Shown one piece after another: positions 24,156 to 35,705 of a stretch of 64,000 bases of DNA (its first letter is position 1; the number at the start of each line of letters is the position of its first letter). Where the stretch lies: assembly GCA_963930655.1 (NCBI GenBank), contig OZ005600.1:1801501-1865500 (forward strand), given 5' to 3'. The DNA comes from Myrica gale (lineage: Eukaryota; Streptophyta; Magnoliopsida; Fagales; Myricaceae). Both the position numbers and the translations under genes were made by a program. Under the pieces are notes generated by a model. The model made no database searches and was not told the origin of the DNA. It saw only the letters and a program-made list of their open reading frames with translations.

Positions 24156-25315
24156 ACATCCCGCCAACAATGACACCGTAAGCACAAGATCCTTGCTGAA
24201 GTGCCACACCTCCCTGACGTCCTTGATGACTGCCGCGTCAAGTTGGGAAGGGTCAGAGACGGAGTACCAGGGCATAGGCAATCGTAAGTCCTTGAACTCC
24301 TTTTGCGTCGCTTCGTTCCTCGGGGTCATAAGTCTCTTTGCCTCACCTTTCCTCCCACCTTTAAAAAAGCCAAGGACTAAGATGTCATAAGTACACCGGT
24401 TAGGTTCATACCCTTTCTGACACATCCTATAGAACAATTCACAAGCAAGGTCCACTCCTAGATGCTTAGTCTTCTCAAAAGCATATTGTATGTGTAGGCA
24501 TCAAGCGGGAAGCACCTTTCAATTACTTCTTCCAAGCTCTCAATATGTTGGCTCACTTTAACGCAACCAGAAAATGAGCCAATAAGCATGCCAAGCAATG
24601 AAGTACCAGAAGATTTATCGTCCTGCACCTATCTCAAATGAACCCAAGTATCGTAGAGCTCTTGTGTCTTCAAAGAGTACAACAAAAGTACGTTGCCAAT
24701 AAAGGATGTTACATGACGCCCAACTTTCTCCATGTCATTGATATGGTTTATCGCTGGATTATATTTTTTACTCGAGCACAATTGCTTTATAATAACTTCA
24801 TAACATTCAGTGCTTGGAACAACTCTATTATCCCTCAATTCTTTCAAAAAAATCCAATGCAATATCAACCTTGTTGACTTTGCTGAGACCAAAATCATGG
24901 CATTGTATAGTTTTCTCCCAATCTTTCTTCTCTGGCGCATATCACTAAAGAAATTCAAAGCATCGGAAAATCTTTCACTTTTTAAATAACTCTGCAACAT
25001 AAGAATGTCAGAACTCAGATGGGGCTCAAACACACTTCTCTGCATTATCTCAAATACTTCTCTGGCCAGCTCCGGTTTTTTGACATGGCCAGCTCCATCA
25101 ATAAAGAAGGTGTAAATCTCACAGTCGGGTTGATGACGAGACAACTGCATCTCCAAAAATTTGAAAAATTGTTTTTTCGGATTGCCTATATCACACAAAC
25201 ATTGAATAACAGCTCTGAACAAGGCTCGATTTGGGGTGTGACCCTTTTCTTGCATCTCAATAAGAAGCCTTGCTGCAATATATCCCTTGTTTGACTTGTT
25301 GAAACCATGTATCAA
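24138..25315 (-). pseudogene. Decayed PPR (pentatricopeptide repeat) gene
   Basis: Minus-strand remnant of a P-class PPR protein, a family that binds RNA in mitochondria or plastids. A frame at 25315-24629 has repeated 35-residue helical repeats: HGFNKSNKGYIAARLLIEMQ.KGHTPNRALFRAVI, then CEIYTFFIDGAGHVKKPELAREVFEIMQ, then LYNAMI and CYEVIIKQL units. A second frame at 24455-24138 holds another repeat (MDLACELFYRMCQKGYEPNRCTYDILVLGF) and a C-terminal tail. Between them (24629-24456) the PPR reading continues in other frames (for example LEEVIERCFPLDAYTYNMLL), so at least two frame shifts separate the pieces. The N-terminal half and start codon are absent. Probably a 5'-truncated pseudogene; no introns need be assumed. 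Confidence 0.8.
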
Positions 25316-26353
25316 GTTAAAGTAAGCTACTTAATTGATCACTTTATTTACTCTACAGGATCTATACGCCATTTTTTATTCCCAAAATTACCCTTGCTTG
25401 ACACTATTAATTCCTTTTTCTACTTTAACATGAAGGGTAAGTGGAACCCATGACGGATGCACATTACTTGCAAGAGTTATCCTCATCTTTTTGCGTTTGA
25501 CTTTTTTTTTTTCTCTCCACCATTGTTTCTTCCAGGAACAAGGAGGAGTGGAATGCGTGAAGGTTAGAGATTTTGAGCAGTGTCTTGCTGGTTGTTTTAT
25601 AGTACGAACAATATATGTCGCAGTTCAACAGAGAACAGAGCTCGGGGTTCCGCTTCCTAAGAGACACGATCTTTGTACACGACGGTACATTCCAAGTTAT
25701 ATGTAAACGACACCCGTATACCTTCGCCAATATATCTTTGCCTTGGGGAAGCTCTTGCTGTGCTGGCAACTCTGAGAATTGCTTCCAATAGTGTGTGAGA
25801 CGCTGTAGACTTTGTGACTGATTAATGTCAGTCGCTCTGGAAGGACTGGGCGGCAGACCAGCCCCATGTGCGATTTCTTTGCCCAACACCCTGACTGGTC
25901 TTTTTCCTGGACTCCCGACGGCTTAATCGACTCCCCTACCTAGTTGGCTTAATCGACTCCCCTACCTCATTGCCAACTGGCCTCGCGGTCTCGTTCTTTT
26001 GGTTTCCTGTCTCCGGATTGTATTCCTTTTTTTATTCTGTCTTGTGAAAAACTTTAAGGGATGACGTGCAAATAAGCTAACTGAGAGTCAGAAAGAGGTA
26101 CGAACTACGAAATTATTGAGATTAAATTTATAATTCTCTTATCATCAAAACGATTTTATCGTATATTATAAGGACCCATTTGTCATTTATCTAAAAAAAA
26201 ATACACCTTATCCTCCATAGCTACTGTGACTTGTGACCGTGACGCATGAATAATTGTACAGAAGGAACTTTTTAATCAATGATGCTGCTCAGAGCTACTT
26301 CGTCCTAGTCAATGATGCGGCATAGATATGGCCGAAACCACCGTGAGAGAGAG
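25316..26353. other. Intergenic, no gene seen
   Basis: About 1 kb between the PPR remnant and the first WAT1-related gene. An open frame of 141 codons on the minus strand (25889-25464) has no recognisable domain and is not called. A short direct repeat sits at 25917-25970. Confidence 0.4.
25917..25970. repeat. Direct repeat, about 27 bp, two copies
   Basis: The string GGCTTAATCGACTCCCCTAC occurs twice in tandem, separated by a few bases. Confidence 0.85.
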
Positions 26354-29300
26354 ATGGCACAGAGCTACTTTTACAAGGATGTTCTGCCATTTTCAGCCAT
26401 GCTGGCAGCAGAGTGCACAACCGTGGTCTATAAGATCTTGTTCAAAGAAGCCACTTTGAAAGGTTTGAGTAACTACGTCTTCAACGCTTACTCCTACGCC
26501 GTATCCACTCTTGTTCTTCTCCCGGTGGTCTTCATCTTTAGCCGGTCCGTCTCTTAACCTGGTTCTGGTTCTCGATTTAGTACTCATAAAGATCCTTCTC
26601 ATAGCGTGTAGGAAGAAAACACTCGAACATCTTTTTCGCTGACTATTAATTAGATACATACAGAAGGTCGGAGCTTCCTACATTAGAGTTGCCTCTCCTC
26701 TATAGAATTTTCCTCCTCGGAGTGATTGGGTAAGAAAATGATTCGCTGGGCTTTTTTTGTGATTTGGAGAAATGAAAACGGGAAGAGACAAACCATGGGT
26801 ATATTTCTTATGCATATAATATAGTTTACTTGTGGTAAGGCAGGGTTGTGTCTCAGATATGTGGCTACAAAGGCATCGAATACAGTTCGCCGACTCTTGC
26901 CTCAGCCATCGGCAACCTGACACCGGCCTTTACTTTCATACTTGCTGCTGTTTTCAGGTTTCTTTCATTCTTTGTTCTTACAGTTACAGATTCATAGAGC
27001 CCTTTTTTTGTTTCATTCTGTCCAAGTTCCTACAATTTACTTTTCGCTTATGAGCTATTAGGTTCCGTATCAATCTTGTACAATTTTATTTTTGATCTGT
27101 GAAATTTATCCCCATATTTTTTTGGACCGTGATATTTTTTTGTGGGTTAAGTCATTTCACAGACCAAGAAATTAATTTTCGTCAAATTTGACAGTGGAGA
27201 GTACAATGTGCACAAGATTGGTAATTGGCAATCCTCTTCTTAAGTCTCGAGGAAATAATGGGAATGCCAAGATAATTTATTGGTAGACATCCCTCCTGAT
27301 ATCCTAGCAATCCAAGAATCTGGTTCTTGCACACTGGACTCACACCGCACAGAGAAACATATATAGTTTTCTTGCATTTGGTTGCAGTCCAGATTGGCTG
27401 GAAAAGTCAGCAAGCCCATCCCTCATCAGCTCCACCACTTTGGGGTCACCTTTGAAAAAGAGAAGGAAGTCATTGGCTAAGCAAATATGAGTAATCCCCT
27501 GTTTTTTGCATCTCCGGTGAAACCTTAAATTTTTCTCAGTTGATCTCAACCTCAACATACTAGAAAGCACTTCCATCACAAGAGTAGAAAGATAGGGTGA
27601 AATGTGGTCACCCTGTCTTAATCCTCGACTACTCTTTAAGAACCCCACTAATCCTCCATTAAGTTTAAATGAAAAGCTTGCTGAAGATATGCATGTAATT
27701 ACTTTATGAGGAAATTTCAGAGCCTGCAATGCCAACTGACCGAGTCATAAGTGTTCATCGACTCAATGCTCATTGCACATCTAGGGGAACCTTTGTCTCT
27801 AGGGTAACGATGGAAAGCTCCTGTGCAAGAAGAATGTTATCTCCCATTCTTTTTCCCTCAATGAAAGTTTGTTGGGTTCCCACCAAATCCGGTATTAGAG
27901 GTTTGAGGCATCTAGCAATGATTTTCGTAATACACTTGTACACTGTATTACAGAATTATATAGGGCAATAATCACCTAGAGCAGCCGGGTTTAGAACTTT
28001 AGGAACAAGTGAAACACCGGTATGGTTGATTTGCTTCAAGAGCTAGCCCTCCACAAAGAAATATTCGATAGCCATAATGACCACATCCCCAACAATATGC
28101 CATGTCTTCTTAAAAAAAATGCCATATTAAATCCGTCTAGGCCGAGAGCTTTGTTGTAGGAATCATACTTTCCTACTCCTGCTTGTGGTATAACTCGGTT
28201 GTTATTACTTCGTCATTATTTCATGACTGGGTTGTAAATTTCAACTCTTCCTTACAGATATGTTCCTTGCAGCTGTATTATAAAGCAAGCTTTTGAATCG
28301 TCCTTCATTAAAACTAAGCCTTCTAGCCATTAGCGATTCATCATCTACCTCTTATATGTTCCTTCTTGTTTGTCTGGGGTAAAAGAGTGCTTAAGATAAA
28401 CTCCTATTTTGGACGAGAATTGAAGTCCAGAACAAGAGTATAAGAAAGCATTATTTTATTTTATTTTTTTATGTTAAGCATTACATAATCATCCCGAACT
28501 GTCGGTCCAAGTAGTCATTTCTTTTATCATTGAGTTCTTTATTATACTTTTATTGGTTACTGATATCGGAGTTTCTATTTCCTCTCCTTTGATTCTTGTA
28601 TGGGTGCTCTGAAAAGGATGGAAAACGTAGCTCTGAGAAGCTCAAGTGCTCAGGCTAAAATCACTGGTACTGTAGTATCAATATCAGGTGCACTGGTAGT
28701 GGTGCTCTATGATGGCCCCACATTAATACCGGCCTCATCCCGACTACTGGGCTCATCACAAAAGAATTGGGTCCTGGGTGGCCTTCTACTTGCTGTTGAG
28801 TACCTTCTGTGTTCAATCTGGTACATTATTCAGGTACTTGCCTGCATGAATTCGCTTTTCAAGTATTTGCTAGATCTGTGGAACATGGTACTAATCTAAA
28901 GAATTCAAAGAAGCTGACTTTGAATTTCCTTGCACTTTACAGACGCAAGTTATGACAATATATCCATCGGAGACAATTGTGGTTTTCTTATACAACTTGT
29001 GGGGGACAATTATATCTGCAGTAGTATGTTTAATGGCAGAAAGAAGCTTAAGTGCTTGGAGTCTAAAACCTGATATATCACTGGTTGCCATACTGTACTC
29101 GGTAAGAATCTAATGGATTGCCATGAAAAAGCTGACTACTGGTTGTCTGACTGGAGGAATTCTCTCTTATCAGGGAGTTGCTTTATCCTTCATCACAGTT
29201 GTCCACACTTGGGGCCTGCACTTAAAGGGGCCTGTGTATATATCAATCTTCAGGCCATTTTCAATTGTCATAGCTGCTGCTTTGAGTGTCACGTTCCTTG

Positions 29301-29602
29301 GTGAAGCTCTCTATCTTGGGAGGTATAGAACTCTCATTTTTGGGGCAACATTTGGACCAATTCAAAGAAGAAACTCATATTTGCTTAACTGGTTTGTGTA
29401 TACCTCATCTCAGTTCACCTCCCTTTTTCTTTTGTCTTTATGTTGCAGTGTTGTTGGAGCAATACTAATATCAGTTGGATTTTATGGCGTTATGTGGGGA
29501 AAAGCAAAAGAAGAAGAAGAAAAAATGAGTGAGGAATATGGGTTTGGTAGCTTGGCACCCTCGTCTCCTTTGTTGGAAAGATACAATGTTGAAGATAAAT
29601 AA
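26354..29602 (+). CDS. WAT1-related EamA transporter, copy A (349 aa)
   Basis: Membrane transporter of the plant drug/metabolite exporter family (EamA; nodulin MtN21/UMAMIT group). Relatives move amino acids or auxin-related compounds across plasma or vacuole membranes; the substrate here is unknown. Seven exons: 26354-26544, 26664-26729, 26844-26957, 28617-28833, 28943-29101, 29174-29322, 29449-29602; 1050 nt. Family landmarks in order: [21 protein letters not shown] at the N-terminus, [100 protein letters not shown]. About ten hydrophobic spans are expected and the full set is present. The cytosolic tail is acidic ([10 protein letters not shown]). Intron 3 is about 1.66 kb and holds a LINE remnant on the opposite strand. 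The first of three tandem relatives; all splice sites and frames agree, so it looks functional. Confidence 0.93.
27200..28430 (-). mobile_element. LINE (non-LTR retrotransposon) remnant in WAT1-A intron 3
   Basis: Reverse-transcriptase remnant on the minus strand. Recognisable pieces, read 5' to 3' on that strand, are [30 protein letters not shown] (the RT GLRQGDPLSP motif), and [16 protein letters not shown], where the usual catalytic FADD has become LAND. Several frame shifts and stops interrupt it, for example around 27735 where the frame changes, and the catalytic Asp pair is damaged, so it is inactive. Endonuclease and RNase H parts are not seen. Ends are approximate. It lies antisense in an intron of a gene that remains intact. 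Confidence 0.85.
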
Positions 29603-30327
29603 ATATAATAAATGTTTTCAGATGAATACTAGCTGATTAAAGATTGTTCAGCACCTACGTGTAATCATGTGTTTTCAGGTGGCTCTGTGTCTATGGCCAT
29701 TTCTTAAAACCAGTTAATCATTGTACTATAAAATCGACTTGTATATAATTTCGAACAATGTAGTGAAGTATATAGTTGTCGTCATCACTAGCTGACATAA
29801 TTTGAAGCGCTTGGCTTGGCAAGGTACAGAAATTTGTAGCTATCCAACCTACCGTAGAAATTTGCATAAATGGTTAATTGACTCCCACCTCCGTGCTTCT
29901 GCTCGGGGCTAAAGGTTGAGATTCCGTTGTTTTATCAACTAGTAATGCATGATACGTCAAACCAAAATAATATGAGAAGGGAAATATGGCAGGAACATTA
30001 TGTGCTGAATTAAAGCTTCTATCCGTAAACTCCTTCCGAGCTTCCCATAAATGTAAATATCGAAAGCAGTGAAAAACAATAGAAATGGTCGAAAACTGAT
30101 GGTCTTTTTGAGCCGAAATGAAGAATGAAGGATTCTAATCGGTACATGAAACCATTACTATCTTCTCAATCCAAACCAGAGCCAGAAATTATTCCTTTCT
30201 TAGTTCCCTATGTCTTACGTAAGCCTCGTATGGCATAGCTACTCTGGTTATTCTTCCTTGGGCCTTCAACGTTTCACGGCAAGAATACGAACGAACTTAT
30301 TAAGAACAACCAACTTAATGCACGCAG
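29603..30327. other. Spacer between WAT1 copies A and B
   Basis: About 700 bases including the 3' UTR of copy A. Near 30215-30240 a short stretch (TATGTCTTACGTAAGCCTCG) may be the wreck of exon 1 of copy B, but it is too degenerate to call. Confidence 0.4.
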
Positions 30328-32760
30328 AAGGAGCGGGTTTCCTGCACTCAAGTTATCCATTCTATCCAAAATTTTCCTACTAAGGAGTGTTTGGGTACGA
30401 AAATACACAAGTAGTTAGTTTGTGAAATTTGATTTTCTGATTTGGAGATAATGCAAACGGAAAGAAGGGTAGATAAATTATGTGGGTATAAGGGTATAGA
30501 ATACAGTTCACCAACCCTCGCTTCAGCCATGAGCAATCTCATGCCGGCTTTTACCTTCATACTTGCCGTCATTTTCAGGTTTGTTTCCGTTCTCAACTCT
30601 TATATGCCTTGGAGAACTTAATCACACAATTTTATTTTTTGCATGCTATGCGCCTGTATAATTAGTATATTATGTCTCTCTACGGCCTGTAGCCAAATCA
30701 TTGATTTGAACCTTTGAAATTCCAAAAAAAAAAAAACAAAGGTTGTTGCTCTGTACGTCCATCTAGGCATTGCTTTACTCTCCAGGTGCGTTGAATACAA
30801 CTATAGTCGATTAAAACTTTCATGGTTGCCTCACAAATTTAAGGATGGAAAATCTATCTTTGAGAAGCTCAATCCACTGGGGCTAAAATCATGGGCACCA
30901 TTTTATCAATATCGGATGCATTGGTAGTGGTGCTGTACAAGGGTCTTACAACCATACCGGCTCCATCCCTTTCACTTCACTTTCCTCTGGGCTCCTCAAA
31001 AACGAATTGGATCATTGGTGGCCTTTTACTTGCTGCAGAGTACCTTCTGGCAGTGGCGGATGTAGGGGGACCGGGGCCTCTGCATAATGTTACTTTTTAT
31101 AAAAAAAAATTATATAACTATATGATTTTTTTCATTAAGCTGCCCCTTGACAAAAAAAAAATGAAATTAATAACTTATTGTACTCCAAGATTCAAGTAAT
31201 ATCATGAAAATATATGAATGGTTCATGGTTGTTTCACTCGATTATTTTATAAATTCTGTCAAAAAAGGGAATACTGAATATCATTTGAGACTTTATTTTG
31301 TAGATTATTTTAGAACTCGATTATTTATTTGAAAGCACAAATGCATAATGTTAGAGGGAATTCAATTAATAGTAGCTTTTTATTTTTTAAGTATTGACAG
31401 GAGTAGTTTTTCTAATTTGTTTTCCATGATAAATTGATAGGAACTTATTGATATTGTAATTTATTTTTGCAGCCATGGTTTTATATAAGGATAATGTACT
31501 TCATGTCACCTTTTACAGTCTTCTATCATTGATTTCTTAATTTTGCTGTCATGGGTTATATAAGGATGATATATTTCACAGCCTCTTTTTTTGATTTTGA
31601 GATTGTTGTACTCCAAATTCTTTTTCATATTGTTGTGGCTATTGGTTATTGATTAAGTTTTGAAATTATATTGAAATTGTGATTAGGACTAGGTTGTGAA
31701 ATTGTGATTAGGACCTTAGGTTGTGACTTGTGAAATTATATTGATAAATTTTATTTTGTTTTGTTTAGATAATTGATAATTTTTTTATAAAAAAAATCAG
31801 CATGGTCTTCTAACACTCCTAATGTGGTTGCTACTTCTGAGACGAATACTAGTTCGAAAAGACCACGTGTTTTATTTAGTCTAGATGATATTGTTGCTGA
31901 CTCAGGGTTACGTAAACTCATTGAAGAATATGATTTTGAGATTATAGATCAAGTTCGGAAGGAGTATTTGATAAAAGATCCTTGTCAGCCGCTTGTGCAT
32001 GATTTTCCTAAGAAGCAATATGGAAATCGAATGGTAGTATATATTGAAAAGGAAATTTTTTAAACTATTGATAACGAAGTCATATTGCAACGTTTTCAAA
32101 AAATGCAGAGCCGTAGGATCCAATTGTCATATCTCAGTCTCAGGAAATAGTACGGTACGTGTATTTCAATATAATATACTTTAAATATTTTTAGTCTTTA
32201 CGTAAAAAAAATTTTGCTGTCATTTTTCCTTAGGAGTTGGCCCCTTCAAAATTATTTCTGGTTCCACCACGGCCTTCTGGCCTCCATCTGCTACATAGTT
32301 CAGGTACTTTCCAAGGAAATGCTTGGCGGTCTAGTGTTGGTGCATCTTTAAAACTCTTGGAGAAACCTAAATGTGGTGCTGTAGCAATTTACAGGCCCGA
32401 GTAATGAAAGCGTATCCAGCAGAGCTAATCGTGGTCTTCTTTATCAACTTGAGTTCGACGATCATATGTGCACCAGTATGTTTGATGGCAGATGCAAGGT
32501 CAAGTTCTTGGAGACTAAGGCCTGATATAGCACTGATCGCCATTATATACTCGGTAAGAAACATGGACTACCAGGTGATAGAGTAGCCTATGGATATGTC
32601 TAACTTCTATTCTCCGATCAAGGATTCTTGGGTTCAACCCTCGGCTCTGTCGTTCACACATGGGGCTTGCACGTGAAGGGGCCTGTGTTTGTATCAATCT
32701 TCAAGCCGTTGCTGCTACTATGGGCGTCATATTCCTTGGAGACGCACTCTATCTTGGGAG
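30328..32760 (+). pseudogene. WAT1-related transporter, copy B, dead
   Basis: Exons 2-6 of a WAT1-related gene are recognisable by the same order and spacing as in copies A and C: exon 2 30328-30394 (FPALKLSILSKIFLL), exon 3 about 30468-30578 ([20 protein letters not shown]), exon 4 30844-32303, exon 5 32394-32553 (complete, ARVMKAYPAELIVVFFINL), exon 6 32623-32760 ([18 protein letters not shown]). It is broken in several ways. There is no clear exon 1 or exon 7; exon 2 has an extra base near its end; exon 4 has a frame shift soon after its start (around 30870); exon 4 is split by a 1222-bp hAT transposon; exon 6 has a deletion after SIFKPL and its donor GT has become GG. Without these it would pair with copies A and C as one tandem family. 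Confidence 0.9.
31051..32272 (+). mobile_element. hAT transposon, internally deleted, inside WAT1-B exon 4
   Basis: The left terminus is CAGTGGCGGATG; the right terminus, inverted, is CCGTGGTGGAACCAGAAA, matching the hAT consensus CAGNGGCGGANCCAG. The 8-bp target duplication CCTTCTGG is exact at 31043-31050 and 32273-32280, and joining across it restores the WAT1 reading GAGTACCTTCTGGCCTCCATC. Inside, a frame at 31824-32063 begins like the zinc-finger/TTF-type transposase N-terminus (SKRPRVLFSLDDI, CQPLVHDFPKK) and then runs straight into the C-terminal end of such transposases (VVYIEKEIF, followed out of frame by LQRFQKMQSRR). The central catalytic and dimerisation regions are missing, so it is non-autonomous. 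Its end is closely similar to that of the hAT at 46557-48670. Confidence 0.93.
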
Positions 32761-33220
32761 GAACACGCAACTTTCGGTTAAAATATGAGTTTGATAACGT
32801 TACACGAAAATGTAGAAAAAAGAAAGAAAGAATAACGTTACACGAAAGACCTAGGCATGCTCAATTATTATACGAGGGATCCTTTTCACGCCTCATTAAC
32901 CCTAAAAGGACAAAAAAATCCTTCTCAAAGTACCCATCTTAGTGCTGTTCCCAGCTTATAATATATAGATGTTTGACAATTCCCTGGCCAACATCAGTGT
33001 TAACCCCACCTACAAATCCAAAGTAAATGAAGATGGCAGTATCCACCGTCTTACATTTTGAAAAGCTAATCAATAATAGCTTCTCATTGATTGACAAGGC
33101 AGCACCCAACCAATAATATATAGTTTCCTCCCCACCGTTGCATTGTCGAGAGAGAAATAGCCAACCTTCGTCTCTTGGTCTCTCCGCATGTGTGTGAGTT
33201 TGTGTTTGAGAGAGAAAGAG
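32761..33220. other. Spacer between WAT1 copies B and C
   Basis: About 460 bases with no coding signal beyond the dead copy; it contains the presumed promoter of copy C. Confidence 0.4.
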
Positions 33221-35705
33221 ATGGCCGGGTGGTACCGTTACAGGGATGTGCTGCCATTCACGGCCATGGTGACCATGGAGTGCACCAACGTTGGCTTAAA
33301 CACACTCTTCAAGGCCGCTACGTTGAGCGGGATGAGCTACCATGTCTTTGTTGTCTATGCTTATGCTCTTGCTGCTATTGTTCTCCTCCCTGCTCCTTTT
33401 ATCTCCCAAAGGTCTCTCTCTCTCTCTTCACAATTATTACACCGTGCGACTGAACAACCAAATTAGACAAGGACTAATAGTTTCTGTGTCACTGTCGATA
33501 TGTCTTTGCAGATCAAGAGTGCTTCCTCCTCTTAATTTTTCCATACTGTCCAAAATTGTTCTTCTTGGGGTTATTGGGTACAGTTATCTATCGCATGCAG
33601 CTATGAAAATCTTATTTCCAACAATCCCACTATTTTTCTCATACTGATTTATGCTTTTCAATTTGAATTCTTGTTGGGTTGGAAGCAGGAGTTCATCTCA
33701 GATCATGGGGTATACAGGCATCAATTTCAGCTCTCCAACACTTGCTTCAGCGATCAGCAACCTCGTGCCAGCTTTCACCTTCATTCTTGCCATCATTTTC
33801 AGGTTCCTCCCCACTCTTTCAATTCCTCTTACCAAAATACCCTCTCGTAAAAAAGATCAAATGGTCCCGAAAGACAAATATCCGAATGCCCTGTTTGCTT
33901 TTAGGTAAAGTCGAATGCTCTGTTTGCTTCTTACTTCATGGACATTGACAGGGCTGTAATTATGTTTTGCCCAGTTTCATTTTCGTGTGTTGGCTGAAGA
34001 AAAATCTCTACTCAGTGCATGTAAATAGAAATGTCAAACTAGGGACCAGGGGTTACAGCAGCTTATTCCTTTATGCAAGTGCTACAGCCAAAGTAACTAA
34101 ACCAGGTTAATCTGACCCAACTTGCTGTCCCCACCACCGCTTTTTGACGATTTTTTCTTTTGTGGGGGGTCCGGGGTTGGGATAATGGCATGCCAGTTAG
34201 GATTCCAGTAATCGAAATAGTTCCATGATAATGACCATTTGAACCACTGGATGAAAAAAATCATATCCATTATATATTCTTATCAGCTACAAGTTTTGAG
34301 TCGGGACCTTTCGAGGGACAGGCCCACTGACCACTTTGATCATTCCCTGGCCTTTTTCCGCTTTTCTTTTGGCATCAAAAGGATGGAAAAGATAGTTCTG
34401 AGAAGCACAAGCACTTCAGCTAAAATCTTGGGCACCCTACTATCCATATCAGGTGCATTTGTAGTGACCCTCTACAAAGGCCCGGCAATCTACATTGCTC
34501 ATTCCTCATGGACCTCATCAGTTTCACTTCAGCAACCTCTGAACTCGCTGAACTCCAGATGGGTAATTGGTGGTCTTCTACTCACAGCTGAATACATTTT
34601 GGTTCCACTATGGTACATTGTTCAGGTGAACTCCTCGTCCTTTGCCTAAAACCCAATTTCAAAATATTTTGTACGCGTCTAAATTAGAGGAAATTTGCAA
34701 ACAATATTTTAGAATTTATTATACTTAGTTTATTTTACTTGCAGGCACAAATTATGAAGGAGTACCCGAACGAACTAACCGTGATATTCTTTTACAATCT
34801 AATCGTGAGCATCATAGCTGCAGTTGTAGGTTTAATTACTGAAAAAGATCCAAATGCTTGGAGACTTGGGCCGAATATAGCATTGGTCTCCGTGGTCTGC
34901 TCAGTAAGAAGCTATCACCGAGTATTGGAAGAGTAATTAGAGCCCATCCCCTTTCTTTAATGTCTTAATGCGGCTTTTCTGTGCCTAGGGACTCTTTGGG
35001 TCGTTCATGAACAACACAGTTCATGCATGGGCGCTGCACTTGAAGGGGCCTGTCTATGTAGCGATGTTCAAGCCCTTGTCCATTGCCATCGCTGTTGCCA
35101 TGGGCGTTATTTTCCTCGGCGATACTCTCCATCTTGGCAGGTATAAAACAGATGAAGCTTTTCGCCAATTTAGTTCTAACTTAAACCCTCAAACAAAAAT
35201 GGAACTCCGGAGATGCCAAACTTTCAGGGGTGCACAAGACGGAGATGTCTTTTGTTTATCTCTTCTACGACGCTTGGATGCCACTAGTGATGCTCAAAGT
35301 AGCTGATCTCGCATATTTCCTAACCCCCTTCACATAGTTTTTTATTGTCGTTTATCTTAAAAAAATGTTTCCACCAACCAAAATTGTAGGTAATAAGTCA
35401 ATGACCTAACCCATAGTTCGTATTCTAGACCAAGGTGTAACGCACAGAAGCCCCACAAAAACGAAAGGACCACGCCATTCACCAAGTACTCATAATCTAA
35501 TTGGTTCTCAATTTCCCACTTCTCTGCCTTGTACAGTCTTGTTGGAGCAACAATAATATCAATCGGCTTCTACACTGTGATGTGGGGGAAGAGAAAAGAG
35601 ACGGGTGAAGACTATGGAGTAGAAAGCCTGGAATCAACATCTACCAACCAAAAGGTCCCTCTATTGCAGAGCTACAAAACTGAAAAAGATATCGAGCAAA
35701 TGTAA
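33221..35705 (+). CDS. WAT1-related EamA transporter, copy C (364 aa)
   Basis: Third tandem member of the WAT1-related/EamA family, predicted ten-span membrane transporter of unknown substrate. Seven exons: 33221-33411, 33512-33577, 33689-33802, 34382-34625, 34745-34903, 34989-35140, 35537-35705; 1095 nt. Exons 1, 2, 3 and 5 have exactly the same lengths as in copy A, showing a shared duplication origin; exon 4 is longer by nine codons, in the loop after TLYKGPAI. The start [20 protein letters not shown] is the standard family N-terminus. Landmarks include [78 protein letters not shown] and [10 protein letters not shown]. The tail is Ser/Thr/Lys-rich. No defects seen. Confidence 0.93.

Noticed and set aside
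25464-25889. Minus-strand open frame of 141 codons upstream of the PPR remnant
   Set aside because: No domain, no repeat units and no link in frame to the PPR pieces; the Lys/Ser-rich tail arises from low-complexity DNA. It could be an unrelated chance frame.
29123-29602. Plus-strand frame of 159 codons read through an intron of WAT1-A
   Set aside because: It joins exon 6, intron 6 and exon 7; the splice sites and the other WAT1 copy show the intron is removed.
32614-32645. tRNA-like GGTTCAACCC motif
   Set aside because: It lies in exon 6 of the dead WAT1 copy and no acceptor or anticodon stems can be drawn around it.
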